Positions 45,757 to 58,191 of a stretch of 64,000 bases of DNA are shown here, in pieces (position 1 is the first letter of the stretch; every line of letters begins with the position of its first letter). The stretch is from NCBI RefSeq assembly GCF_901709675.1, contig NC_051089.1:19691508-19755507 (forward strand), in the 5' to 3' direction. The notes under the pieces were generated by a model that saw only the letters and a list, made by a program, of their open reading frames with translations, searched no databases and was not told the DNA's origin. Position numbers and translations under genes: made by a program. The DNA is from Syngnathus acus. Taxonomy: Eukaryota; Chordata; Actinopteri; Syngnathiformes; Syngnathidae.

Positions 45757-46142
45757 CATCCATCCATCCATCCATCCATCCATCCATCCATCCATCCATC
45801 CATCCATCCCAACCCATCCATCCATCCATCCATCCACGGGGGTCGCGGGAGCCTATCCCAGCAGTCATCGGGCAGTAGGCGGGGGACACCCTGAATCGGC
45901 TGCCAGCCAAACGCAGGGCACACAGAGACGAACAACGATCCGCACTCGCATTCACATCTAGGGGCAATTTGTGCTCAATCGGCCAACCTAGCATGTTTTG
46001 GGGATATGGGAGGAAGCCGGAGTGCCCGGAGAAATCCCACGCGAGCAGGGAGAGAACATGCAAACTCCACACAGGGAGGGCCGGAGGTGGAATCAAACCC
46101 TCATCCTAACTGTGAGGCGGACGTGCTAACCAGTGCACCGCC
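45757..46142 (-). mobile_element. V-SINE with long (ATCC)n tail
   Basis: A minus-strand SINE whose head lies at about 46142 and whose 3' tail has grown into an ATCC tetranucleotide array of about 80 bp at 45757-45838. It has a few small deletions. Confidence 0.88.
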
Positions 46143-46556
46143 TGCCGATTATCATTTAATACAATAACCACATGATTCATGTCGAGAACACCCATTAATT
46201 TCGGATTTTTGTTCCAGACCCAACAGCCATAGAAAGACCATATGTTTTTTCTTTTCTTTCTTTCTTTGTTCCTTTCTTTAAAATTTTACTCCTCCCATAA
46301 TGATGCCAGTACTTGTGGTATTTAGTGTATATTCTCAATCTCTTGCTTGCAAAGTTCTCTAAATAAGAGACAGTCTTTTCTTAATACTGTTTATTTGTCA
46401 TGCCTCGTTAAAGTTTATTGTAAAACTATTAAAAAAAAAAAAAGAATCAGAACACCAACAAAATGTCAATGTTCTTTCATCTTCTGAACCACCTAACAAC
46501 TAAATTATTAATAGCACAAACATAATTACAGTCATGGATCATTTTAAATAATACAC
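46143..46556. other. Intron sequence, nothing recognised
   Basis: AT-rich sequence without a recognisable exon or repeat. Confidence 0.45.
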
Positions 46557-48640
46557 TGTGGCAGAAGGGAGGAGCACCCACCACTAAAAGTGAAAAACAC
46601 GTCTTTATTCCAAGACTGCCAACAAGTGAGTAACAATGAGATTATTACACCACAAACTGGTGGGGAGGCATGGTTCTAATGTCTGCCACATAGTCCCCGC
46701 TCAGAACATCCAGAAGGACACTGGATACTCATAACGATAATTTCGCAGGGCGCTTCACTAACCTGCCACGACTATGTGTTCCATCCCTTGGTGGCGCAGA
46801 TGAAACTTGTCGGGGAGACAGATGTTGGAAGACAACTGTCGTGCGAAAGGGACACTGAGGAATTTGGAGGACGACTACGGCGAGAGACTTGGACTGGCAA
46901 CAGCACACCGCATGAAACTGAATGAGCCGGCGTGAGCCTATTCAATGAAAGACACGCCTTACGCACAGCCATATCAACAATAACCCTTTTGGACCATGCT
47001 CAATCACCCTAAATGAGCCATTATATGGTGATTGCAGGGGTGAGTGATGGGCGTCGTAGCGCACAAAAACAAAATAGACAGACATAAGCCTTGACGATAC
47101 GAACACCCTAGGAAAGCTATGGTGGACAGGCATCAAGGTGCCTCGAGACAAAAAGGGAAAAGGCCGCACATTGAAACCTTCTGGCAGAAACTCACCAGGG
47201 ACGTGAAATAGCTGACAGAGCACCAATTCAACAAGAGCGGTTTTAAGATTGCTTTTTGGAGCTGGACGTAACCCGAACAAACCCCGTGGAAGATGTTTCA
47301 ACCCAGTTACCATCTGAGAGCGCAGTCTTAAGTGGCCGGTGAAACTGGTGGGAGGCAGTTGTACAGTGTTCCTGTACACCCAAGGACTCTGCCAATGCTG
47401 ACCAGAGCTCCAACTCAAATTGGGGTCACCTGTCCGAGGTGCTATGAGACGTGGCACAACGAGCAATCCAGGATGATAGGAATGCGCAGAATAGAAATAA
47501 ATGGTGGTACAAGCCAAATACATGAAAAAATCTTGATTGTGAAGAAGGGTGTTGCGGTCATGCTCTGTAATATTGTCAAGCCGACGAAATTCACCACAAG
47601 GCCTCGAGGAACCATCAGTTTTTTGCACCATGTGTAAGGGCTATTAGAATGCCTCACAATGCCCAAACGCTCCATTGTGGCAAACTCCTCATTTGCAATT
47701 GCCAATTAGGCTGCTCAAAGCTCCATCCGCTGGCAAAAACTGGTGGGCTTAGTGGGGATGAAATGCTCCATCCTGTGCTTAGTATCGGAGGTGGATAAGA
47801 TATGAATTGTTTGAGAAGGAAAATCCGCATGCAAATGCTGATTAATGTCACCCGATGCCCAAAAGATTTGCATGTGTTTGTAGTGCAAGTCCCCCAGCCT
47901 CACACATGAAGGTAGCCAAGGACAGCGTCAATCAAACAGCTGTTAGCAACATCAACAAGTTGTCAGTGCGCACAGTCACCAACCTGGAGCTGAAATTGTT
48001 GATGGGTGAGCCACAACCAGTGGTCCACAACCAGCAGTCACCTTGTCGGCAGCAGTGAGTATAAGCAGGCTTACTTGGGACCCGCTGTCCACCAGAAAAG
48101 CGTCTTCCGATGAGTCTGTTCTGAAGAGCATCTTGGTCTTTGCCTGCACCAACAGCCCCCGCTGAACACTGGAGTTTACCGAGGCCTCGTAGGTGCAGGG
48201 GGAACACAACGGCGAGCCTTAGTGCCAAAACGCTGATGGAGGCACAGAGCCTTCGTGCGCCGCTTTCCACACACTCCTGCCATCCCTGTCGGGTCCATGT
48301 CCAGAAGGGAATTTGCCGCCACACTCTGCATGACGAACCACCTCTTAGCCAGGAGGATTTGATCCACTTCTTGAGCCAATCCCCGGTAATCGCCGGTCAC
48401 CAGACAAGCAGAGTTCACCAGCACAGTGCGACTTGGAGGCGGTAACAGCCACAGGAAGATGTGAGGAAAGACAAAACCGCCTTCAGTCCGAGCCAAACAG
48501 CGACAGCATCTTGTCCATGAGAGCAATTGTCCGAGCCATCGCCCAACCTGGGCTTGTAAAGGAGCCTGTCTACCCTCTCAGAGTCCAGAGATCCATCGGA
48601 GGATGAACTCATTTCACCTTTACGAGATTCTTCCTCCATC
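46557..48640 (-). mobile_element. Decayed, internally deleted gypsy element
   Basis: A 134-bp LTR-like segment at 46557-46690 starts TGTGGCAGA and ends TCTGCCACA. On the minus strand, pieces follow in the order expected: integrase C-terminus (GLRPAPKSNLKTALVELVLC and FVRYDAHHSPLQSPYNGSFR, 47400-46942), joined directly to the RT start (MVQKTDGSSRPCGEFRRLDN, 47631-47500). A protease (FLVDSGSQVSLL, about 48115) and a gag piece (48526-48176) lie upstream. The RT core, RNase H and integrase core are deleted. It is related to the intact gypsy at 14272, sharing PDG..RPCG..RRL and the integrase end. The 5' LTR is not seen. Confidence 0.75.
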
Positions 48641-49245
48641 GAACCTGTGAGAGTAATTGATGTACCGTCTGTCCAGCAGCCCATTCCCTCTGTCAATCTA
48701 CCTGGGATTCAGATACCTGACCAAAATACAACCTCTGCTGTAGAAGAGGATTGTGATGCAATTGATCATGAATCTTCAGTGTGGAAGGGGAAATGGGAAA
48801 ACCTTCAACTATGGACAGAGAAAACCAACTCTCGATCCAGATGTCATTGATCCTGTTGGAACGCCAACGCGGAAGATAATTCCTCCTCTGAATCTGTCAT
48901 TGCAGAGCCTTCCAGCGACCAGATTCAACCGCACTCACCTGTAGAACCTTACCCTTCAAGCCCTGAACCAGAACCACGAACCAAGGAGACCGCCAGATCG
49001 ACTGCAGTACTCTAAATTCGGTCATTTAATTCAGTTATTTAATGGCTTAAGCAGTGCTATCTCTTATGATCTTGAGGAGGTCAAAGAGGAAGGTCCATCT
49101 TCTTTGTATGCCAGTCAGTACAGCAACAACATATTGTGCAAACAATACTCACTGGCATATAAGGTACTCTGCTGTGGGAACTATAGATAATAAAACAGCT
49201 AAATGTCTTACACTGAAAGTCCACTTCTCTTGCTTTTAATTACCC
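48641..49245 (+). other. Unresolved retroelement-like sequence
   Basis: Weakly coding + strand text includes LPGIQIPDQNTTSAVEEDCD, HESSVWKGKWEN and PHSPVEPYPSSPEPEPRTKE, which resembles the proline/acid-rich end of a polyprotein. It has several stops. I cannot assign a family. Confidence 0.3.
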
Positions 49246-49467
49246 GATACAATTGCATCGCTTCCAATTGACCTCAGGGCTTTCCAGCATGCTGCAGCAC
49301 AATGTAGTACCACGCTGTAGGACTGAAAATGTAAAATTGAACTTGCCTTTGTAAATAATTGACTCTAAAAACCCATGAGATAAACAATTGTTTAAATATA
49401 TAGCCATTCCTCTACATACGATTGCTTAAACATACGAATTTGAATATAATTAAATATTTGACTCAAC

Positions 49468-49716
49468 ATCGGGCAGTAGGCGGGGGACACCCTGAACCGG
49501 TTGCCAGCCAATTACAGGGCACACATCTATGGGCAATTTGGAGTGCTCAATTGGCCTACCAAGCATGATTTGGGATGGGGGAGGACCCAGAGAAAACCCA
49601 CACAGGCACAGGGAGAACATGCAAACTCCACACATGGAGGGCCGGAGGTGGAATCAAACCCGCACCCTCCGAACTGTAAGGCGGACGTGCTAACCAATGT
49701 GCCACCATGCCGCCTT
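49468..49716 (-). mobile_element. V-SINE, partial
   Basis: Minus-strand SINE lacking the 3' tail and with an internal deletion. The tRNA-like head is complete at 49716 (GCCACCATGCCGCC). Confidence 0.8.
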
Positions 49717-49837
49717 GGTGATGATTTCCTAACAATTACAACAAGAAATCATAAGAAAACATGAGCGCGGAGTGCGTGTGAGTGATCTTGCGAAACAATA
49801 TGGCCGTAAAAACGTGTCAACAAATTCCACGATCATT

Positions 49838-52800
49838 CAAGATTCAAGAGTTTTTTATTCGCCATGTTTGAGCGTGCCAAACAAGGAATTTGACTTCGGT
49901 AAATAACACCCTCTGTTCAACATTTAGGTGACTAACAACACTCAGGACATGTGAAAAATGGCAAATATTCTCAAACATCCCCTGATCTTAAACTCCCAAA
50001 AGGGCAAGGAAAAACTCAAAACTCCAGCTAGGGGAAATGAGAAACCTTGAGAAGAGACCACAGATGGGAAGGTCCCTCTTCCAGGATGCCCAGGCTGCAA
50101 TGGATGCAGAGAGGACACATAGTACAAACAGTGTAGACAAATTCAAAAAAGGTGTGGAGAGCAGGATGTTATTGCACAGTAATGACTCTGAGACTCTAAG
50201 AGTGGTGTGAGTTCATCAGAGCAACAGCCTGGGGGAAGAAGCTGTCGCTGTGTCTGCTGGTTTTGGCGTACCGAGCTCTATAACGCCGTCCGGAGGGGAG
50301 TAGTTCAAACAGACTGCAACCTGGGTGAGAAGGGTCTGTAGAGAGAGTTGCACGTTTCCTGGTCCTGGACAGGTACAAGTCTTGGATAGATGGGAGGTTG
50401 ATTCCAATGATCTTTTCTGCAGTCCTGATTGTCCGTTGCAGTCTGTGCTTGTCTTGTTTGGAGGCCGATCCAAACCAGACAGTGATGGAGGTGCAGAGGA
50501 CAGACTGGATGATGGCAGTGTAGAAGGTCTTCAGAAGCTCTCGCGACAGGTTGAACTTCTTGAGCTGTCTCAGGAAGTACAGCCTCTGCTGGGCCTTCTT
50601 CCGGACAGAGTCTATGTGGCCGGTCCATTTCAGGTCCCGAGAGATTGTGGTTCCCAGGAACTTGAAGGTGTCTGTGGAGAGAATAGTATTACTGCGGATA
50701 GTGAGGGGTAAAAGTGGTGAAGGGTCACGCCTGAAGTCCACTGTCATCTCCACGGTCTTGAGCGGGTTCAGCTCCAGGTGGTTTTGGCTGCACCAGTGGA
50801 CCAGCCGCTCCACCTCCTGTCTGTACGCAGTCTCATCACCGTCCTGGATCAGTCCGATGAGAGTGGTGTCGTCTGCATACTTCAGGAGCTTCACAGGAGA
50901 GTCACCTGAGGAGAAATCATTGGTGTAGAGAGAGAAGAGCAGTGGGGAGAGGACGCACCCCTGAGGGGCTCCAGTATTGGTGGTCCGGGTGTCAGATGTG
51001 ATGCCCCCCAGCCTCACACGCTGTCTCCTGTTGGTCAGGAAGCTGGTGATCCACTGACAGGTGGAGGCAGGCACCGCAAGCTGGATGAGCTTCTGTTGGA
51101 GGATGTCAGGAGCGATGGTGTTGAACGCCGAGCTGAAGTCCACGAACAGGATCCTGGCGTACGTTCCTGGGGTGTCCAGGTGGTGCAGGATGTAGTGCAG
51201 TCCCATGTTGACCGCATCATCCACTGACCTGTTTGCCCGGTAGGCAAACTGAAGGGGGTCAAGCAGGGGGCCCGTGACATCCTTCAGGTGGTTCAGCACT
51301 AACCTCTCGAAAGATTTCATGACCACAGATGTCAATGCGACAGGTCTATAGTCATTCAAACCTGTGATGGCGGGCTTCTTGGCCACTGGAACGATGGTGG
51401 AGCTCTTGAAGCACGAGGGCACCTCACACAGCTCCAGAGAACGGTTGAAGATCCTTGCAAAGGTGGGCGCCAGCTGCTCAGCGCAGACTTTCAAGCAGGA
51501 AGGTGACATGCCGTCTGGGCCCGGTGCCTTCCTGTTCTTTTGTCTCCGGAACATCTGGCGCACTTCCTCCTCGCGGATCTGGAGTGCGGGCGCGGCCTCT
51601 GCAAGAGAGAGAGTGGGTGACAACGATGATAGAGGTGTGGACAGAGCAGTTGTGGGGAGAGGTGAGTATGTAGATTGTGCTGCAGGAAGTCCCGTTGTGT
51701 GGGAGGACCGATCAAACCTGCAGTAGAACCTGTTTAGCTGGTTAGCAAGCCTTGGGCTCTCCACAGGACGGGGGGTTCGTTTCTTGTAGCCCGTGATGCT
51801 CTGCAGACCTTTCCACACTGTTGAGGGATCAGGATTGGCAGAGAGGTGTCTCTTCAGGTTCTCCCCGTAACACCTCCTGGCTTTCCTGACCTCTCGGTTC
51901 AGTGTGTTTCTGGTCTGCTTGAACAGGTCGCGGTCGCCGCTCCTGTAGGCCTCCTCCTTGACTTTGCGCAGCCTCCTGAGGTTCGGTGTAAACCAAGGTT
52001 TGTCGTTGTTGTACGTGCAGAAGGTCTTAGTCTGCACACACAGATCCTCACAAAAACTGATGTATGATGTGACAGTGTCAGTGAGTTCATGCAAGTCTGA
52101 AGTTGCAGCTTCGAAAACTCCCCAATCGGTGCAGTCAAAGCAGGCTTGGAGGTCCTGCCTTGACTCCACTGTCCACTTCCTCACAGTCCTCACCACAGGC
52201 TTAGAAGTTTTTAGTTTCTGCCTGTAGGCCAGGATCAGATGAACTAGACAGTGGTCTGAGAGTCCTAAAGCTGCACGAGCCGCAGAGTGGTATGCATCCT
52301 TGATCACGGCGTAGCAGTGGTCCAGAGTCTGTGCCCCTCTGGTGGGACACGTTACGTGCTGTCTGTATCTGGGGAGTTCGTGTGCGAGGTTCGCCCTGTT
52401 AAGATCACCCAGAACAATGATTAGTGAATTTGGTAGAAGTTTCTCCATGTCTGTTACCTGGTCAGCCAGCATCTGCGTGGCTTCACTTGCACGTGCGTGT
52501 GGTGGAATGTAAACAGCCGCCATGACAATCGAGGAGAACTCCCGTGGTGAATAGAACGGCCGGCAGTTTATGAAAAGTGTTTCTAGGAGAGGGCTGCAAA
52601 ACTCTTTCAACACCGTGACATCAGTACACCAACGTTCATTAATGTAGAAACAGAGACCACCTCCCTTTGATTTTCCGGAGAGCTCCGCGCTGCGATCTGC
52701 ACGAGTTAGCCGAAACCCCGCTAGCTCCACGGCGTGGTGGGGGGTTCGTTCGCTGAGCCACGTTTCAACAAAGCACAGCGCGGCGGATCTGCTGAAGTCC

Positions 52801-53175
52801 GTGTTCCTTGAAGTGAGGAGCAGCAGGTCGTCCATCTTGTTCGCCAGGGAGCGGACATTTGCCAGATGAATTGACGGTAGGGCAGAACGGAACCCTCTCT
52901 GCCTCAGCATTACGAGTGCTCCGGCTCGTTTTCCGCGCCGCCGTCGTCGCGCTAGCTTGTATAGCACCGCCACTCCGGCTAGAATCTCCGACAAACAGTC
53001 TGAATCAGAGAGAACAGGAGAGAAAATACCAGAAGAAGACTGTCCGATGTTTAACAACGCTTCTCTGGTAAAGGTGATCCGGGATGGACAGCAGAGGACA
53101 CAGAAAACACACAAAATAAGACAAAGAAACAGAGAGCGACTCACCGTGGCTGCCATCCGCGGCGCCATCATATGA
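49838..53175 (-). mobile_element. LINE family A, apparently intact coding region
   Basis: A 3.3-kb CR1/L2/Rex1-type non-LTR retrotransposon on the minus strand. It is bounded by a 4-bp direct repeat CATT (49834-49837 and 53176-53179) within a Tigger frame. The 3' end on the minus strand finishes CTCTTGAATCTTG. The 5' end lies only four bases upstream of the first ATG, so the 5' untranslated region is either naturally very short or lost. It carries one long open frame and no separate ORF1. Confidence 0.88.
50196..53171 (-). CDS. LINE polyprotein: apurinic-type endonuclease and reverse transcriptase
   Basis: The uninterrupted 991-residue protein would nick target DNA and copy its own RNA there. 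Residues 1-100 hold a hydrophobic segment ([16 protein letters not shown]) and a basic stretch. The endonuclease spans about 100-315: [14 protein letters not shown] (Asn), CFVETWL (Glu136), [15 protein letters not shown] (Asp255-Asn257) and [11 protein letters not shown] (Ser-Asp-His about 305-307). RT motifs include [54 protein letters not shown] and the catalytic YADD at about 765. The C-terminus has [20 protein letters not shown] and [10 protein letters not shown]. The adjacent element at 53457 has a similar start (MAAR...), supporting this start codon. All catalytic residues that I can check are present. Confidence 0.93.
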   Translation of the reverse strand: MMAPRMAATVSRSLFLCLILCVFCVLCCPSRITFTREALLNIGQSSSGIFSPVLSDSDCLSEILAGVAVLYKLARRRRRGKRAGALVMLRQRGFRSALPSIHLANVRSLANKMDDLLLLTSRNTDFSRSAALCFVETWLSERTPHHAVELAGFRLTRADRSAELSGKSKGGGLCFYINERWCTDVTVLKEFCSPLLETLFINCRPFYSPREFSSIVMAAVYIPPHARASEATQMLADQVTDMEKLLPNSLIIVLGDLNRANLAHELPRYRQHVTCPTRGAQTLDHCYAVIKDAYHSAARAALGLSDHCLVHLILAYRQKLKTSKPVVRTVRKWTVESRQDLQACFDCTDWGVFEAATSDLHELTDTVTSYISFCEDLCVQTKTFCTYNNDKPWFTPNLRRLRKVKEEAYRSGDRDLFKQTRNTLNREVRKARRCYGENLKRHLSANPDPSTVWKGLQSITGYKKRTPRPVESPRLANQLNRFYCRFDRSSHTTGLPAAQSTYSPLPTTALSTPLSSLSPTLSLAEAAPALQIREEEVRQMFRRQKNRKAPGPDGMSPSCLKVCAEQLAPTFARIFNRSLELCEVPSCFKSSTIVPVAKKPAITGLNDYRPVALTSVVMKSFERLVLNHLKDVTGPLLDPLQFAYRANRSVDDAVNMGLHYILHHLDTPGTYARILFVDFSSAFNTIAPDILQQKLIQLAVPASTCQWITSFLTNRRQRVRLGGITSDTRTTNTGAPQGCVLSPLLFSLYTNDFSSGDSPVKLLKYADDTTLIGLIQDGDETAYRQEVERLVHWCSQNHLELNPLKTVEMTVDFRRDPSPLLPLTIRSNTILSTDTFKFLGTTISRDLKWTGHIDSVRKKAQQRLYFLRQLKKFNLSRELLKTFYTAIIQSVLCTSITVWFGSASKQDKHRLQRTIRTAEKIIGINLPSIQDLYLSRTRKRATLSTDPSHPGCSLFELLPSGRRYRARYAKTSRHSDSFFPQAVALMNSHHS

Positions 53176-53424
53176 CATTAAGCAGAAGGAAGCGCTCAAA
53201 GCGGTCAAGCCACCCAAGAGGATCACTATAATTCTAAATGTCGCAGCCCTACCCTGAAAGAGCTGGAATGCCTTTTGCTTGTATGGATAAAGGACAAGGA
53301 GAATATTGGTAAAACGATGACTGAAACAATCATATGTGATAAGGCCAACGCAATATATATTGTGTTGTGTTAACGTTATGTAAGTCAAATAAAAAAAAAA
53401 CTGAAAAATAGAAAAACTATGTAC

Positions 53425-53458
53425 ATATATATATATATATGTGTATGTTTATATATAA
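53425..53458 (+). repeat. (TA)n-rich stretch
   Basis: Short ATATATATATAT/GTGT run adjoining the 3' end of the LINE family B element. Confidence 0.85.
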
Positions 53459-56400
53459 AGTCAAAGTCTGCTTTATTGTCAATTTCTTCACATGTCAAGA
53501 CACACAAAGAGATCGAAATTACGTTCCCACTATCCCACGGTGACAAGACAGTACACAATATACATACAAGTAAACAACACAAAAAGTAAAAACAAGAAGG
53601 CACAAACAATGAATAAATAAGAGTGATGAATAAATAATGAATAAATAACATAATAAATAAGAGGAGCAAAAATGGAGTAAGTGTGCATACAGCAGACAGT
53701 CAGAATATAGCGCAAAAGTACAGGACGCTACGCAGAAGGGGGGAGAGAGTTCAGGATCCTAACAGCCTGGAGTATGAAGCTGTTGGTGAGTCTGGTGGTG
53801 CGGGAGCGCAGGCTCCTGTACCTCTTCCCAGAGGGCAGAAGATCAAACAAAGAGTGAGCGGGGTGACTCACATCACTCACAATCGTGGTCGCCTTGCGGG
53901 TCAGATGGGAGGTGTAAATGTCCTTCAGGGAGGGGAGTGAAGCACCAATAATCTTACCAGCCGTGTTCACTATGCGCTGCAGGGCCTTCATGTTGTATTC
54001 AGTGCAGCTACCACCCAAAAACAGCAATACAACTGGAGAGGACGCTCTCAATGGTGCCACGATAGAATGTAGTCATGACGGCCGGAGGAGCACTTGCTCG
54101 TCTGAGTTTCCGCAGGAAGTACAGGCGGCGCTGAGCTTTCTTCGCCAGTGTTGCGGTGTTGGTGGACCAGGAGTGGTCCTCACTGATGTGCACCCCCAGG
54201 AATCTGGTGCTGCTCACTCTCTCCACCACAGCACCGTCGATGGTCAGTGGCAGGTGTTGGGTGTGACCATTCCGGAAGTCAACAACAATCTCCTTGGTCT
54301 TGTTGACGTTCAGCAGGAGGTTGTTGTCCCTGCACCACGTGGCCAGAAGGTCGACCTCCGACATGTATTGAGTCTCGTCGCCCCCGGTGATGAGACCCAC
54401 CAGAGTCGTGTCGTCGGCATATTTCAGCACGCGGTTGCTACTGTAAGTTGCAGTACAGTCATGCGTCAGCAGGGTGAAGAGCAGCGGACTGAGCACGCAG
54501 CCTTGGGGGGCCCCCGTGCTCAGCGTGATGCTGGCGGAGATTTTTTCGCCAACACGTACCACCTGAGGCCTCTGACAGAGGAAGTCCAGTAGCCAGTTGC
54601 AGAGGTAGGTACTGAGGCCCAGCTTGTCGAGTTTGCAGATGAGTCGCTGTGGTACAATGGTGTTGAATGCAGAACAGAAGTCCACAAACAGCAATCTCAC
54701 ATACGAGTCCCTTCTCTCCAGCTGGGTGAGGGCTGAGTGGAGGGCAGAGCAGATGGCATCCTCAGAGGACCGTTTGGCTCGGTACGCAAACTGGAAGGGG
54801 TCTATGGTGGGGGGGAGAATGGATCTGATGTGCTCCATGACAAGCCGCTCAAAGCACTTCATGATGATGGGCGTCAGTGCCACGGGGCGGTAGTCATTGA
54901 AGCAGGACGGAGCAGGTTTCTTCGGCACAGGTACGATGGTGGCAGCCTTGAAACATGATGGGACGATGGCCTGCTGCAGGGAAATCTTAAAGATGTCCGT
55001 GAAGACACCCATCAGCTCCCCAGCGCAGTCCTTCAGTGCTCGACCTGGGATGTTGTCAGGGCCCGCCGCCTTACGGGTGTCGATAGCGGCAAGCGTCCTC
55101 ACGCTATCGGCAGAGAGGCACAGGGGCTGCTCGTGTGAAGGGGGAGGGGTCTTCAGCGGGCAAGTGCTGTTCTGAGCGTCAAAGCGAGCAAAGAAGCGGA
55201 TCAGAGCGTTGAGCAGACGGATGTTGCCCTCACAGCTCTGCGGCGCGGGCTTGTAGTCCGTGATGGTCTGAATGCCCTGCCATAGGCTCCGTGCGTCCCT
55301 GCTGTCCTTGAAGTGGGTGGTAATCTTGCAAAAGAATGCCTTTTTCGCTTCCTTGATGCCCCGGGACAGGTCGGCCCTCGTTGTTCTCAAGACAGCCTCA
55401 TCCCCCGCTCTGAAGGCTTTGTCCCTGGCCCTCAGCAGCCTGAGGACATCCCCTGTCAGCCATGGCTTCCAGTTAGCCCGAGTGACGATGAATTTTGTGC
55501 GAGTCACATCATCAATGCACTTCGTGATGTAAGAGGAAACAGAGTCAGTATACTCCTCTATGTCCGTCCGATTGTTGCAAGTGGCCGCCTGCTTAAATAT
55601 TTCCCAGTCAGTAGTGCCAAAGCAGTCTCGAAGCACATCAGAGGCACCCTCAGGCCACACTCTTACCCGCTTGCGAGCCGGCCTGGATGCTTTCACCCTT
55701 TGTCTGTATGCGGGCATAAGCATAACAGTGATATGGTCAGAAAGTCCAATATGGGGGAGGGGGGCGGCTTTGAAAGCTCCTTTATGTGTAGTGTAGACCA
55801 GGTCCAGGAAGCTGTCACCACGTGTTGGAAAATTAACATGCTGGTGAAGCCTCGGAAAAACAGACTTAAGGTTAGCATGATTAAAATCCCCAGCGAAGAT
55901 GGTGAAACCATCAGGGTGCGCCGTCTGTTGTTCACTGACAGCCTGGTAGTTCACTAAGAGCCGCGATCCTGTCGCTTTCAACGTTGGAAGGCAGGATGTA
56001 TACCGCGACTAGCAGAATCGCTGTAAATTCCCTTGGCAGGTAAAAAGGACGGCACTTAATGATCACAAACTCTGCCAGTGGCGAGCAGTGCATGCATACA
56101 ACTACAGAGTCCCGGCACCATTCGTCACGGATGTATACACATATTCCTCCTCCTCGCGATTTTCCCCCTTTTACAATGGCCCGGTCCGCTCGATAGCACG
56201 CTAGCCGCTCCAGATGCACAGCAGAGTCCGGAATGTTGACAGTCAACCAAGTCTCAGTGAACACGAGCACACAGCAGTTACTCACTGTCCTGTTCGTAGA
56301 TCTCAGCAGGCGAATGTAATCCATTTTGTTGTCAAGCGATCGAACATTCGCCAGAAGAATGGAAGGCACGGCCGGGCGAGCCTGGCCCGGACGCCTCCGC

Positions 56401-56709
56401 GCTTGCCCCTCTTCTGCCTCCTCGCACACCGCTTCCGATGCTTTCTATCCAGGGGAGGAGTAGCAGGCGAGTCCGGCGATGTTTCAGGCCGGAGCAGTCC
56501 GAGTTCCTTTAATGTCTCAGCTTCAAAGTTCAGAACGCCACAAAACTCGCTTTCGCCGATGTCGAGCAGAACCTGCCTGCTGTACTTGTAGCACGACGTA
56601 GTACGACGAGACGAACACGTAAAACTGTCGGACAAACACTCATTAAACGAACAAAACACCGTTCGGGCGGGACAGAGAGAGGTCGCTGCGTGTGCACGCG
56701 CCGCCATGT
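53457..56709 (-). mobile_element. LINE family B, nearly full length
   Basis: It runs on the minus strand from an ATG at about 56707 (MAARAHAATSLCPARTVF) to the GACTTTGACTTT-type 3' tail at 53457. The single polyprotein is present from end to end but broken by frameshifts. Truncated sisters lie at 2629-3591 and 31897-32716. It is followed upstream by GA/GATA repeats and a MITE. Confidence 0.88.
53728..56709 (-). pseudogene. LINE family B polyprotein (three frameshifts)
   Basis: Frames: 56709-56303 (N-terminal region, RQVLLDIGES), 56429-55932 (endonuclease start: SILLANVRSLDNKMDY, VLVFTETWL, CRPFYLPREFT), 55981-54008 (endonuclease end FAGDFNHANL and GLSDHITVML; RT with [43 protein letters not shown]) and 54060-53728 (C-terminus LLPSGKRYRSLRSRTTRL). 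The breaks fall near 56400, 55950 and 54020. All catalytic motifs are visible, so the copy is fairly young despite being inactive. Confidence 0.88.
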
Positions 56710-56746
56710 GTGCAAAATCTGAGAGAGAGAGAGAGATAGATAGATA

Positions 56747-57890
56747 CCGTAATTTCCGCACCAGCTAAAATCCGGGGATATTTTAGTTTTTTTCTTATAT
56801 AAGCTGCACCGGACTATAAGCCGCACGTGCACACGAGTTTTTTTTACAAAGAAAGACAGTCCACAGAAAGCCTTTTTAAAGTTTTAATAACATACTTTAA
56901 CATGTCTTTCTAAACATTGCCTGTGACGCAGCAGTAGTACCGCAGCAACACGGAAGTGTGCACGCGAGTTATTAACAAAGAAAGACTGAACACAGAAAGC
57001 TTTTTTAAAGTTTTAATAACATACCTTAACATTTCTTTCCAAACACTGCCTGTGACGCGGCAGTAATACCGCAGCAACACGGAAGTAACACAGCACTAAT
57101 AGGGTTTGATTAAATAAAACATACCGGTAAAAGTCACTGAGACGCGGCGGTAACACAGCAGCAACACGGTAGCACAGCACTAACAGGGCTGATTAAAAAA
57201 GCATACAAGTAAAAGTAAAAAAAAGAGCTTCATCATCTTCATCTTCCTCCTGTGCATTGAAACCATCGAAGTCTTCCGATTGGAATAGCGTTAGTTATCC
57301 TTTGCCACACACTTTCTCAGTATCTCTTTCGTCGTGGGTTTTATGCATTTCTTCTAGCATTTTCCATGATGAGGGTCTGTTCATGCTAATTTTATTCATG
57401 CACGAAGCGCTAAATTACATTAAACTAGCGAGCGACACGTATAGCTCCAGAGTAGACGGGACCACGAAATAAAGAAAAGGGTGATGCAACACAATGTCAT
57501 CAACATCGACTGCCTTTAGCTTAAAAGCGGCATCATATGCATTTCTTTTGTCCCCCATAATGACGGTTTGTGTATAAAAGCTTCCTTTCAGTATTGTCCA
57601 TCTTGATCTCGTTCTGTCTCATCTTTGTGTAAATTCTACGGCACTATTTGCCTGGCGGATGGACATGCGATCAACACACCACTTTTCTCCCCAGTGACCG
57701 TGTCATACATCCCTCCACCCAGCAAAGCGGTGCCGCACAACAGCGGTCCACAGCCTTTTTACGAGTGTATAAAAGTGATCAAGTCATCACAAAAATCACG
57801 GAAGAAATCCTATATAAGCCGCACCGGACTATAAGCCGCAGGGTTCAAAATTTGAGAAAAAAGTCGCGGCTTATAGTCCGAAATTTACAG
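56747..57890 (+). mobile_element. TA-flanked MITE, family C (CCGTAATTT ends)
   Basis: The left end CCGTAATTTCCGCACCAGC and the right end GGACTATAAGCC...GTCCGAAATTTACAG resemble inverse complements next to TA. Inside are two tandem units of roughly 135 bp (ACAAAGAAAGAC...CAGCAACACGGAAG) and GCACCGGACTATAAGCCGCA blocks near both ends. No coding region is convincing. The ends are related to those of families A and B. Confidence 0.65.
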
Positions 57891-57900
57891 TATATATATA

Positions 57901-57941
<41 letters not shown>

Positions 57942-58012
57942 ATATATACATATATATGTGTATATATATATATATGTGTATATATATATATGTGTATATA
58001 TATATGTATAAT
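57891..58012 (+). repeat. (TA/TG)n microsatellite
   Basis: ATATATATGTGTATATATAT-type repeat of about 120 bp directly after the MITE. Confidence 0.93.
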
Positions 58013-58191
58013 AATTTGAAGTTCACATATTGTAAGTCATGGGAAGTTACGGAATGTATGTATACCTGTGACTCTAAGGTACGGTGACAATAAAAAACCC
58101 TTTTTGATTATTTATTTGTAATTTATTTATTTTTACATCTAATGCACTTGTTTTATTGCTATGTGTAATTAGCTGCAGTATTTATTAAGGA

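Larger units (their letters stand above)
49745..53350 (+). pseudogene. Tigger/pogo-type transposase N-terminus, split by a LINE
   Basis: The + strand 49745-49837 reads EIIRKHERGVRVSDLAKQYG then RKNVSTNSTII, the first helix-turn-helix of a pogo/Tigger transposase. Directly after the LINE (from 53180) the frame continues KQKEALKAVKPPKRI, followed after a stop/frameshift by ELECLLLVWIKDKENIGKTM and TETIICDKANAIY, the CENP-B-type second DNA-binding domain. The DDE domain is absent. The join across the LINE gives STII-KQKEAL, as expected for an uninterrupted gene, so the LINE landed in this frame. Confidence 0.7.

Noticed and set aside
55313-55957. Plus-strand 214-residue gene
   Set aside because: Antisense to the endonuclease and linker region of LINE family B.
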